DNA from: Peribacillus asahii
Lineage (GTDB): Bacteria > Bacillota > Bacilli > Bacillales > DSM-1321
Direction of reading: 5' to 3'
Assembly (NCBI RefSeq): GCF_004006295.1
Contig: NZ_CP026095.1
Span: 1,102,001-1,166,000, forward strand
Length of the DNA stretch: 64,000 nucleotides
Under the pieces are notes generated by a model. That model was not told where the DNA came from. It did no database searches and worked only from the letters and a program-made list of their open reading frames with translations. Position numbers and translations under genes: made by a program. Shown here one piece after another: positions 17,816 through 25,692 of this stretch. The number at the start of each line of letters is the position of its first letter. The first letter of the stretch is position 1.

Positions 17816-19438
17816 ATGTCGAAACGACGAACTAGTACACAAGTTTTATTTATATTTGCAATCGTTCTCATTTTATCAACGCTTTTACTTGGATGTACAA
17901 ATGAATCAAAAGAAGATTCAGCTTCAAACAAAGAGAGTAAAAACATGCTTACTATTGCTTGGCCGCGGGATATAGGTGAAATGAATCCACATGTCTATAA
18001 CCCTTCTCAATTATTTGCACAATCTATGGTGTATGAATCTTTAGTTAGCTATCAAGATGGTGGAGAATTAAAACCACAATTAGCGGAATCTTGGGATATT
18101 TCAAAAGACGGGAAAGCATACACATTTCACCTTCGTCAAGGAGTAAAATTTTCAGATGGAACAAGCTTTAATGCTGACATCGTGAAAAAGAACTTTGATG
18201 CCATTTTGAAAAATGTTGCTTTACATAGTTGGTTAGGATTTATTCCCAAGATTGATCAAACGAAAGTAATTGACGAACATACGTTCCAATTGACGTTAAC
18301 AGAACCTTATTATGCTACGATTCAAGAATTAGCGGTTGTTCGTCCGGTCCGTTTCTTAGGTGAAGCAGGCTTCCCGAAAAATGGTGACACATCAAAAGGG
18401 ATTGAAAAATCGGTCGGAACAGGTCCTTGGGTATTAGATGAATATAAAGCCGATGAATATGCGACTTTTAAACGCAATGAAAATTATTGGGGCGAACTCC
18501 CTAAAGTGAAAAAAATCAAAGTAAAAATCATTCCTGACGCTGAGACAAGAGTCCTTGCATTTGAAAAAGGAGATTTGGACCTTATTTATGGTGAAGGAGT
18601 AATCAGTTTAGATACATTCAAACAATTAGAATCAACTGGAAACTACGAAACTAGTGTGTCTGAACCAGTTGCAACCCGTCAACTCGTCATGAATACGAAG
18701 AAAGAACAACTTTCGGATGTACGTGTTCGCCAAGCGTTACAGTATGGATTTAATAAACAAGCTATGGTCGATGGTATCACTTCAGGAGTAGAAGACAAAG
18801 CAGATTATATTTTACCAACAAACTTTCCTTACACGTCAAATATCGATGCACAACCGATTGATTACAATGTAGAAAAAGCAAAAGCATTATTAGATGAAGC
18901 AGGTTGGAAACTTCCAAAAGGAAAAAATGTTCGTGAAAAAGATGGTAAACTACTTGAAGTAGAATTAATGTACGACTCTGCGGAATCGATTCAAAAAGCG
19001 ATGGCAGAAACATTACAAGCTGAGTGGGCAGCACTTGGTGTGAAATTAAACATCGTTGGAGTAGAATTGCCTGTGCAAGTTCAACGATTTAAAGGAAACG
19101 ATTTTGACTTAAATTTCTTTAGTAATTATGGTGCACCGTATGACCCACATATATTCGTAAACGTCGTTGGTTCAGAAGGATTCGGCTTTAAGGAAGCCAT
19201 TTCATCATATCCAAAGAAAGAAGAGTTACTACAACAAATTACTGACGTTTTAAAATCAACAGATGAAAAAGAACGTCAAAAACTATACTCTTCTATTTTA
19301 ACATCACTACAAGAGCAGGGATCAATTGTTCCAATCTCTTATGTTAAGAAAGTCGCAGTTTATCAAAAAGATGTATCTAATTTTACTTTCCCTGCTAATC
19401 GTGACGAACATCCCTTCACTGGTATTAGCATTGAATAG
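17816..19438 (+). CDS. nikA: Nickel/metallophore ABC transporter substrate-binding lipoprotein
   Basis: The 540-residue lipoprotein has a signal with lipobox LLGC (Cys near 27) and the SBP family 5 fold. AWPRDIGEMNPHVYNPSQLFAQSMVYE fits the NikA-type N terminus, and NYGAPYDPHIFVN near residue 440 carries the His used by NikA proteins for metal-chelate binding. It should capture Ni2+ or another transition metal bound to a small chelator. It heads a five-gene transporter operon with a Fur-type operator at its promoter. A peptide-binding role is the alternative; NikA-like motifs and metal-type control favour metal. Confidence 0.82.
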   Translation: MSKRRTSTQVLFIFAIVLILSTLLLGCTNESKEDSASNKESKNMLTIAWPRDIGEMNPHVYNPSQLFAQSMVYESLVSYQDGGELKPQLAESWDISKDGKAYTFHLRQGVKFSDGTSFNADIVKKNFDAILKNVALHSWLGFIPKIDQTKVIDEHTFQLTLTEPYYATIQELAVVRPVRFLGEAGFPKNGDTSKGIEKSVGTGPWVLDEYKADEYATFKRNENYWGELPKVKKIKVKIIPDAETRVLAFEKGDLDLIYGEGVISLDTFKQLESTGNYETSVSEPVATRQLVMNTKKEQLSDVRVRQALQYGFNKQAMVDGITSGVEDKADYILPTNFPYTSNIDAQPIDYNVEKAKALLDEAGWKLPKGKNVREKDGKLLEVELMYDSAESIQKAMAETLQAEWAALGVKLNIVGVELPVQVQRFKGNDFDLNFFSNYGAPYDPHIFVNVVGSEGFGFKEAISSYPKKEELLQQITDVLKSTDEKERQKLYSSILTSLQEQGSIVPISYVKKVAVYQKDVSNFTFPANRDEHPFTGISIE

Positions 19439-19458
19439 TTAGCAACAGGAGGGTTTTC

Positions 19459-20403
19459 ATGGGCACTTATATCGTGAAACGCATGATGGCTATTATCCCA
19501 ATCTTTCTTCTTGCTACACTGTTTACGTTTGGAATGATGCGGCTTTCACCAGTCGACCCGGCTGAAGCTTATTTAGCAGCTGCCCATATCCAACCAACAG
19601 AGGAAATGTTGGAGCAGAAAAGACATGAATTTGGCCTGGATCAACCTATCCTCGTTCAATATGTAAACTCTATTATTAAGATATGCCAATTGGATTTTGG
19701 CATATCTTATATTTCTAATAAGCCTGTTTGGGACGAGGTTACATATCGAATGCCAGCCACGATTCAGTTAGCTCTAGGCAGTATTCTACTAGCTATATTG
19801 GTTAGTGTCCCCCTTGGTTTCTTAGCTGGAATCAAGAAAAACAGTGGAATTGATTATTTTAGTCGATTTCTTGCTTTTTTCGGGGCATCCATTCCATCTT
19901 TCTGGTTAGGATACTTATTAATCTTTTTCTTTTCTGTGAAGCTCAATTTATTTCCAGTAGAAGGAATTGGTACGGTACAACATCTTGTTTTACCTTCGAT
20001 TACATTGGCAGTGCCCTTAATTGCGTTGTATACACGCTTATTACGTGCTAGTGTTTTGGAAAATTTACAAGAACCATATGTCTTATTTGCCCGTACAAGA
20101 GGGATAAAGGAGAGCATCATTATGGGTAAACATGTTTTACGCATAGCCATCTCCCCTATGATTACTGGACTTGGAATGAATCTAGGTAAACTACTCACAG
20201 GGACCATTATTGTTGAGGCTGTGTTTTCATGGCCAGGATTTGGACGTTACTTTATTGAAGCCATTTTTAATCGAGATATTCCTGTTATCCAGTGCTATGT
20301 GCTACTAGCAGCTGGACTGTTTCTTATCAGTAATTTAATTGTAGATTTGATTCAAATGTACATTGACCCACGCATCTCCAGAAAAGGAGGGCACAGCCAA
20401 TGA
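19459..20403 (+). CDS. nikB: Nickel-type ABC transporter permease NikB
   Basis: The 314-residue integral membrane protein belongs to the DppB/NikB permease family, with the N-terminal MGTYIVKRMMAIIPIFLLAT signature, MPATIQLALGS, and the cytoplasmic EAA-type loop in ARTRGIKESIIMGKHVLR. It forms the membrane channel with NikC. It begins 20 bp after nikA behind an AGGAGGG site, and its TGA overlaps the nikC ATG (ATGA). Confidence 0.85.
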   Translation: MGTYIVKRMMAIIPIFLLATLFTFGMMRLSPVDPAEAYLAAAHIQPTEEMLEQKRHEFGLDQPILVQYVNSIIKICQLDFGISYISNKPVWDEVTYRMPATIQLALGSILLAILVSVPLGFLAGIKKNSGIDYFSRFLAFFGASIPSFWLGYLLIFFFSVKLNLFPVEGIGTVQHLVLPSITLAVPLIALYTRLLRASVLENLQEPYVLFARTRGIKESIIMGKHVLRIAISPMITGLGMNLGKLLTGTIIVEAVFSWPGFGRYFIEAIFNRDIPVIQCYVLLAAGLFLISNLIVDLIQMYIDPRISRKGGHSQ

Positions 20404-21233
20404 TTGCTACTATACGTTCTCAATTGCGAAGTCAAAAAGCGTTGGGTATTTGTATTATCATACTAAGTATCCTATTCTTTCTAGCTATTTTCGCTCCTTG
20501 GCTTGCACCTAACGACCCAGTTGCAGTGAATTTAGCGCTAAAACTTCAACCTCCTTCTTGGAATTATCCATTAGGAACCGATCATTTAGGTCGTTGTAAC
20601 TTATCGCGTCTCTTAATAGGAGCTCGCATCTCATTAGGCTTTGCTTCACTTATTTTTCTTTCATCTTTAGTCATCGGCTTAATTATCGGAACACTTGCTG
20701 GCTATACAGGTGGTTGGTTGGATTATATCTTAATGAGAATATGCGATACGGTTATGGCATTTCCTAATCTGTTACTTGTTATTGGATTAGTTGGGGTATT
20801 TGGACCTGGACTTTCCCAAGTCGTTTTAGCCTTAATCCTTGTGCAATGGGTTTATTATGCGAGAATATTTCGAGGAATGGTCCTCAGTGTGAAGGAGCAA
20901 AACTATATTGCAGCCGCAAAAATAAGCGGCTCGTCTTCTTGGAAAGTTATGAAGAAACATATCGTACCTAATATTCTTCCTCCACTTGCTGTCATGGGTA
21001 CCCTAGAAATGGGCTGGGCTATTATGGATCTATCTGCGATGTCATTTCTCGGCTTAGGCGTGCAGCCTCCTACTCCAGAATGGGGAGCGATGATTCTTGA
21101 AGGAAAATCTTACATTCGAACGAATCCAGAATTAATGCTCTATCCAGGTTTAATGATTATGCTCGTTGTCGTAACCTTCAATGTTTTAGGCGAAGCTTTA
21201 TCTGAACGCTTTGGAGTTAAACGTCGTTTTTAA
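20400..21233 (+). CDS. nikC: Nickel-type ABC transporter permease NikC
   Basis: The 277-residue DppC/NikC-type permease has the GTDHLGRCNLSRLLIGARISL motif typical of this family near residue 60 and the EAA loop AAAKISGSSSWKVMKKHIVPN near residue 180. It pairs with NikB. The start overlaps nikB by four bases, which implies translational coupling in a polycistronic message. Confidence 0.85.
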   Translation: MIATIRSQLRSQKALGICIIILSILFFLAIFAPWLAPNDPVAVNLALKLQPPSWNYPLGTDHLGRCNLSRLLIGARISLGFASLIFLSSLVIGLIIGTLAGYTGGWLDYILMRICDTVMAFPNLLLVIGLVGVFGPGLSQVVLALILVQWVYYARIFRGMVLSVKEQNYIAAAKISGSSSWKVMKKHIVPNILPPLAVMGTLEMGWAIMDLSAMSFLGLGVQPPTPEWGAMILEGKSYIRTNPELMLYPGLMIMLVVVTFNVLGEALSERFGVKRRF

Positions 21234-21239
21234 AAAGGA

Positions 21240-22067
21240 ATGAAGAAATTGAAAACAGAACAGTCGAATGTATTGCAAGTCAACAATCTATCTGTACACA
21301 TGCAAACAAAGGATAATACCTCCACCCTCGTACAAGACATTCAGTTTGAATTACACCGTGGAAAAGTACTCGGTATTGTCGGAGAAAGCGGGAGCGGTAA
21401 AACGGTCACAAGTATGGCTATTTTGCAACTTCTTGATCAAAAAACAACAACGATTGAAGGTAGTATAAAACTGCAAGGACGCGAGTTGAATGGATTAGAT
21501 AAGAAAGCCATGCGCAATATTCGTGGCAAAGACATTGCTTTTATTATGCAAAACCCGATGAATGCTTTTACACCTGTATATACGATTGGTAATCAATTCA
21601 TTGAAACCATTCGCTCTCATACGAAAATGAATAAAAAACAAGCAACAGAGATTGCTATTGAAGCAATGCAGCATGTGAATCTACCTAATCCTAAGGAATT
21701 ATTAACATCCTACCCTTTTCAATTAAGTGGCGGAATGCTTCAACGGGTCATGATTGCGATGGCCGCATGCTTGCATCCTGCTGTTATTATTGCAGATGAA
21801 CCAACAACTGCACTTGATGTTAATAACCAACTTCAAGTGCTGCATCATTTGAATCAAATTCGTACAGATTATGGTTCAGCCATTTTATTAATTTCTCATG
21901 ATCTTGGTGTCATTTCAGAAATGGCTGATGATGTCATCGTGATGCAGCACGGTCGTATCGTTGAAAAAGCGGACGTATTTCAACTATTTGATCATCCGCA
22001 GCACGAATATACGAAAAAGCTTCTCCATGCTCGACCAACATTGCATGTAGAAGAATATATAGGATAA
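21240..22067 (+). CDS. nikD: Nickel-type ABC transporter ATPase NikD
   Basis: The 275-residue ATPase contains Walker A GESGSGKTVTS (about residue 46), the signature LSGGMLQRVMIAMAA, and Walker B VIIADEPTTALD with the downstream H-loop ISHDLG. It energises uptake by NikBC with NikE. The ATG at 21240 touches the AAGGA site; an in-frame TTG at 21249 gives better spacing and may be the true start. The gene lacks the C-terminal oligopeptide domain of OppD, in line with NikD length. Confidence 0.85.
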   Translation: MKKLKTEQSNVLQVNNLSVHMQTKDNTSTLVQDIQFELHRGKVLGIVGESGSGKTVTSMAILQLLDQKTTTIEGSIKLQGRELNGLDKKAMRNIRGKDIAFIMQNPMNAFTPVYTIGNQFIETIRSHTKMNKKQATEIAIEAMQHVNLPNPKELLTSYPFQLSGGMLQRVMIAMAACLHPAVIIADEPTTALDVNNQLQVLHHLNQIRTDYGSAILLISHDLGVISEMADDVIVMQHGRIVEKADVFQLFDHPQHEYTKKLLHARPTLHVEEYIG

Positions 22068-22085
22068 TTTCAAAGGAGAATACAC

Positions 22086-22919
22086 ATGAGTTTATTACAA
22101 GTAAAAGAAGTAACTCATAGTTACGGCTCTCATAAATTATTCAAGTGGAAAGATAGTCCAAAACAAGTACTCAAAAACATTTCTCTCTCTATTGAAGAAG
22201 GAACATGCTTGGGGTTACTAGGTACGAGTGGCGCTGGAAAAAGCACATTAGGCAAAATCATTCTTGGTTTAGAACAACCTCAACAAGGACAAGTTCTATT
22301 TCAAGGACATAATATTTATACAGCGGATAAATTGACTCGCCAAAAAATCCGCCGCGATTTACAGGTTGTTTTTCAAGATTCCTATTCAGCCGTCAATCCT
22401 AGACTAACAGCTGAACGAATTATTGCTGAACCGTTAGAAAACTATGAAAAGCTAACGATATCTGAACAAAAACGAACCATTATTGAATTGCTAGAAAGAG
22501 TTGGTCTCAGTGAAAAAGATTTAACTAAATACCCTCATCAATTTAGCGGAGGACAATTACAAAGAATCAATATCGCTAGAGCCATCTCCCTAAAGCCCAA
22601 ACTAATTGTCTTAGATGAATCTGTCAGTAGCCTTGATATGGTCAACCAAACTCTTATATTAAATTTACTAAGCGAACTCAAAGAGGATTTTGGACTATCA
22701 TATCTGTTTATCACTCATGATATTAAAGCAGCCTATGCAATCGCTGATACATTAGGTGTACTAGAACAAGGGGAATTAATCGAGCTTTACGATTCTAAAA
22801 ACCAGTTTTTTTCGTCAGAACATCCTGTCGTTAAACAGATGAGAGGTGCTATCCTTGCTGAGCATCCACGCTTTCGTTCTCTTCCAACAAGGATTAGTAA
22901 GACCATATATGTTGATTGA
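22086..22919 (+). CDS. nikE: Nickel-type ABC transporter ATPase NikE
   Basis: The 277-residue ATPase has Walker A GTSGAGKSTLGK, the signature FSGGQLQRINIARA, Walker B LIVLDESVSSLD and the H-loop FITHDI. The opening LLQVKEVTHSYGSHKLFKWK is typical of NikE/DppF subunits. It completes a nikABCDE set with nikD 18 bp upstream. A hairpin follows directly, before the MATE gene. Confidence 0.85.
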   Translation: MSLLQVKEVTHSYGSHKLFKWKDSPKQVLKNISLSIEEGTCLGLLGTSGAGKSTLGKIILGLEQPQQGQVLFQGHNIYTADKLTRQKIRRDLQVVFQDSYSAVNPRLTAERIIAEPLENYEKLTISEQKRTIIELLERVGLSEKDLTKYPHQFSGGQLQRINIARAISLKPKLIVLDESVSSLDMVNQTLILNLLSELKEDFGLSYLFITHDIKAAYAIADTLGVLEQGELIELYDSKNQFFSSEHPVVKQMRGAILAEHPRFRSLPTRISKTIYVD

Positions 22920-22925
22920 TAAGAA

Positions 22926-22977
22926 GGCCTCGATTTCAGTTTGAAAATCGAGGCTCTTGTTTCTATTTTTTGAAGAA
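22926..22977 (+). terminator. Hairpin between nikE and the MATE gene
   Basis: GCCTCGATTT pairs with AAAATCGAGGC across a short loop and is followed by a T-rich tract ending in TATTTTTTG. It probably reduces, rather than abolishes, readthrough into the exporter gene, which starts 20 bp later. Confidence 0.72.
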
Positions 22978-22996
22978 TATATTGGAGGAGAATCCG

Positions 22997-24313
22997 ATGA
23001 ATCATCGAGCATACCTTGCTCTAGCCATCCCCTTAACGATTTCAACGATGACAACCCCTTTATTAGGAGCTGTAGATACAGCAGTTGTTGGTCAGCTTCC
23101 AGATCCAGCGTATATTGGAGGAGTTGCAGTAGGGAGCATTATTTTTAATACTTTATATTGGTTATTTGGTTTTTTACGAGTTAGCACATCTGCGTTTGCC
23201 GCTCAAGCTAATGGGGCAAACGATCAAGCTCAAGGAACACTCGCTTTATTTCGCCCTTTTTTATTAGCTGTCATTGTAGGTCTTTGTTTTATCCTCTTGC
23301 AATGGCCAATTGAATATGCCGCTTTGACACTAATTGCCCCTGAGGCCGATGTTAGCAAATTTGCAATGGAATATTTTCGAATTCGAATTTGGGGAGCTCC
23401 TTTCACTTTGATGAACTATGTCATTCTTGGGTGGTTGATGGGCATGTCGAAAATTAAAATATCTTTATTTTTACAAGTGTTCATGAATGTTCTAAATATG
23501 GGTCTTGCCATTTTGTTTGTTCATGTTTTTTCTTTAGCTGTAAAAGGGGTCGCGATGGCAACTTTAATCGCAGAAATCACAGCATGTCTAATTGGATTAC
23601 TTCTTTTAATGAAGGCATCACCAATTCAATGGAAAATTCCACCTGTAGGAACACTTATAGATTCACATTCTATGAAAAAGATGTTTATCGTTAACCGGGA
23701 TTTATTTATTCGAACGATTTGTTTATTAGCCGTTTTTAACTTGTTTACAGCAAAAGGTGCTTCCTTTGGTACAGAACTATTAGCCGCTAATGCTGTGTTA
23801 ATCCAAATTCATTATATTATGGCTTATTTCTTTGATGGGTTTGCGAATGCATCTAGCATTTTCGTAGGTAAAGCAATTGGTTCAAATGATGAAAAATTAT
23901 ATAAAAAAACGCTCACCTTATCTTGGCAATGGTCAATTCTATCTGCTTTCTTCATTGCTTGCATCTATGGACTATTTCAAGAACAGATTATTGGACTCTT
24001 CACGAATTTGCCGAGAGTAATTGAGCTTTCGAATACATATGGAGTTTGGCTTATTATTTTCCCATTTGTAGCTTGTTTCGGACTCGTCATTTACGGTGTT
24101 TTTACGGGGGCCACTGAAATTGCACCGGTTCGAAACTCTATGATATACGCGTTGATCGCGTATATTATTGTGCAAGTCACTGCAACTCCCATCTTGGACA
24201 ATCATGGCTTATGGCTAGCCTTTATTGTTTTTAGTATGGGGAGATCTGGCTTTCTAGTTATGTATATCTCTAGACTGAATAAGAAAATTTTTCATCATAA
24301 ACAAGAATCGTGA
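22997..24313 (+). CDS. MATE-family efflux transporter (DinF-like)
   Basis: The 438-residue protein has 12 predicted membrane helices and the MATE/DinF layout, with PLTISTMTTPLLGAVDTAVVGQL in helix 1 and MAYFFDGFANASSIFVGKAIG in the second half. MATE proteins export drugs, siderophores or organic cations against H+ or Na+. The chosen ATG 22997 has GGAGGAG at ideal distance; the frame extends upstream to 22916 but that part overlaps nikE and the hairpin. It follows the Fur-type-controlled nik operon, so a role in exporting a metallophore is conceivable but unproven. Confidence 0.83.
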   Translation: MNHRAYLALAIPLTISTMTTPLLGAVDTAVVGQLPDPAYIGGVAVGSIIFNTLYWLFGFLRVSTSAFAAQANGANDQAQGTLALFRPFLLAVIVGLCFILLQWPIEYAALTLIAPEADVSKFAMEYFRIRIWGAPFTLMNYVILGWLMGMSKIKISLFLQVFMNVLNMGLAILFVHVFSLAVKGVAMATLIAEITACLIGLLLLMKASPIQWKIPPVGTLIDSHSMKKMFIVNRDLFIRTICLLAVFNLFTAKGASFGTELLAANAVLIQIHYIMAYFFDGFANASSIFVGKAIGSNDEKLYKKTLTLSWQWSILSAFFIACIYGLFQEQIIGLFTNLPRVIELSNTYGVWLIIFPFVACFGLVIYGVFTGATEIAPVRNSMIYALIAYIIVQVTATPILDNHGLWLAFIVFSMGRSGFLVMYISRLNKKIFHHKQES

Positions 24314-24837
24314 ATGTCCCTCCTTAATATCCTTACGGGTTGTTTGAAGAAGGTGTTTTACCTATTCATAATGGGCATTATTTCGTCTCACATAATCTCT
24401 AACAGGGTTCTAGTGCGAAACTCCAAGTTAATTGCAGTAATCTCAAACTCTTGGATATACTGATATTACTATTCTAAAAAAGGATGTGATTGATATGGAA
24501 GCGAAAAATACGTTCAAGTGGAAGCATGATCAGTCTGCCACCAAAGCTTTTTCTATCAACGTTGAAATCCTGTTTTGAACTTTAATGTTGGCCATAATCA
24601 ATCCTCCAATAAAATGGTTGCCATTCAACGTTTATTGAATGCGTAGAAGCTTGTCATATCAACCTTTAGAGGACTTTTATTGTGGTGCCAATATTGGTGC
24701 CCAAAATGGTGGTATCGGATATAGCAGGTATAACCTATCATATTTCGAAAACACCAGAACCTTGATAAATCAATGAATTTCATTTAAATAAGGTCTTACC
24801 TGTCATATTTGAAATTAATAAACTAGTAGATTTCGCT
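24314..24837. other. Right end of the island, no intact gene
   Basis: No complete gene is supported. A 27-codon frame from 24495 (MEAKNTFKWKHDQS) resembles the first residues of IS6-family transposases, which commonly read FKWKH near the start, and then loses similarity. The rest shows no recognised feature. Confidence 0.45.
24495..24578 (+). pseudogene. Possible IS6-family transposase 5' fragment
   Basis: The short frame begins MEAKNTFKWKH, like the N terminus of IS6/IS240 transposases, then diverges and stops after 27 codons. It lies about 570 bp before a second fragment with the next conserved segment. Weak evidence because only about ten residues match. Confidence 0.35.
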
Positions 24838-24887
24838 TTGACAGGGTGGGGGTCGGGGTTCAAGTCCCTCACAGGTCATCATTTAAA
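24838..24887 (+). repeat. Right attachment repeat (attR), tRNA-Val 3' end copy
   Basis: Fifty bases reproduce 10372-10422 with one G deleted in the GGGG tract. Only the 3' part of the tRNA is present, so it is not a functional gene. A terminator-like palindrome AAACCCTT/AAGGGTTT follows at 24896-24916, similar to the sequence that follows the intact tRNA. It marks the far edge of the 14.5 kb island. Confidence 0.88.
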
Positions 24888-25035
24888 TAGCGCTGAAACC
24901 CTTGGTATGTAAGGGTTTCTAAGGATTATGCCACTTTTCGTGAAGTGGTATTTTTTATTGGACTTGATTCGTGGCAACAATTAATCAGATTCACCAAAAA
25001 TCGTTTGATCAAAACGATTAGAAGCATCATGTTGC

Positions 25036-25263
25036 AGATTCTGGTGCAAAAATTTCAAGACACTTGCAAGTAATCTCCAACCTCAGTTTTCGTGATTTGG
25101 TGGAAATGATGGAGGAGCGAGGTTTGTCAATCGCTCATACAACGATTACGCGTTGGGTTCATCAATATGGACCTGAATTAGATGAAAGAGTACGGCATCC
25201 CTTTAAGTATTATTTCAATGTTCAGCAAAGAATTTTTGCTTTAATTGTAAACTTATTGCGATA
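25036..25263 (+). pseudogene. IS6-family (IS240-like) transposase fragment
   Basis: The frame from 25064 reads SNLSFRDLVEMMEERGLSIAHTTITRWVHQYGPELDERVR, the strongly conserved helix-turn-helix part of IS6/IS240 transposases, then ends without the DDE catalytic domain. The preceding TTCTGGTGCAAAAATTT resembles the IS6 terminal repeat. The element is therefore a truncated relic just outside the island's right repeat. Confidence 0.78.
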
Positions 25264-25264
25264 A

Positions 25265-25367
25265 GCCTTATTGTGTACAAGCTAATTATAGAATTTATAG
25301 ATGAATTCCTTCGAACTGTACCCTAAATGAAATTAAAGATGATGAGAGATATGCCCTATCCACTATA
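25265..25367. other. Intergenic stretch before the riboswitch promoter
   Basis: No gene or repeat is seen. It separates the IS6 fragment from the permease control region. Confidence 0.4.
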
Positions 25368-25396
25368 TTGACAAAATATTAATCTACTACTAAAAT
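25368..25396 (+). promoter_or_regulatory. Sigma-A promoter of the riboswitch-permease unit
   Basis: TTGACA (25368-25373) and TAAAAT (25391-25396) with a 17-bp spacer. The predicted RNA start near 25403 leaves about 60 nt before the glycine aptamer. Confidence 0.78.
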
Positions 25397-25459
25397 GGAA
25401 AATATTCAGAAATAATATTTTTAAATAATAAGCAAGCTATGATTGCTATGGATCACACT

Positions 25460-25647
25460 ATAGCAGGAGCAGCTTCTGGAGAGACCGTGGGAATTCCACG
25501 GCGCCGAAGGGTTCACAATCTCAGGCAAAAGGACAGAAGAGTATTGAATATATATTTGTTGTGCTGATCGTTTTAGCATAACAAGTACTTATTTATTATT
25601 CTTATTTTTATACCTTAGAGATTGGAGGACATCCAATCTCTTTTTTT
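25460..25647 (+). promoter_or_regulatory. Glycine riboswitch (single aptamer) with terminator platform
   Basis: The conserved glycine aptamer blocks are present in order: GCAGGAG...GGAGAGACC, GGCGCCGAAGGG, then CTCAGGCAAAAGGACAGA. Only one clear aptamer is seen rather than the usual tandem pair. A terminator hairpin, AGAGATTGG with CCAATCTCT and seven T, follows at 25617-25647, 46 bp before the permease start. The RNA therefore probably senses glycine and controls uptake of glycine or alanine. Confidence 0.85.
25617..25647 (+). terminator. Expression-platform terminator of the glycine riboswitch
   Basis: A 9-bp perfect stem, loop AGGACAT-like, and a run of seven T just before the permease ribosome binding site. 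It is the likely on/off element of the riboswitch. Confidence 0.82.
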
Positions 25648-25692
25648 ATTGCTTTCGTTTCACATGTAAGTTTTTATTAAGGAGGCGCCATT

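Noticed and set aside
17816..24313. Complete staphylopine-type cnt locus
   Set aside because: The importer and an exporter are present, but no genes resembling the histidine racemase, nicotianamine synthase-like or opine dehydrogenase enzymes are found nearby.
24838..24887. Second tRNA-Val gene
   Set aside because: Only the 3' portion of the tRNA is present, with one base deleted and no 5' half, so it is an attachment-site copy.
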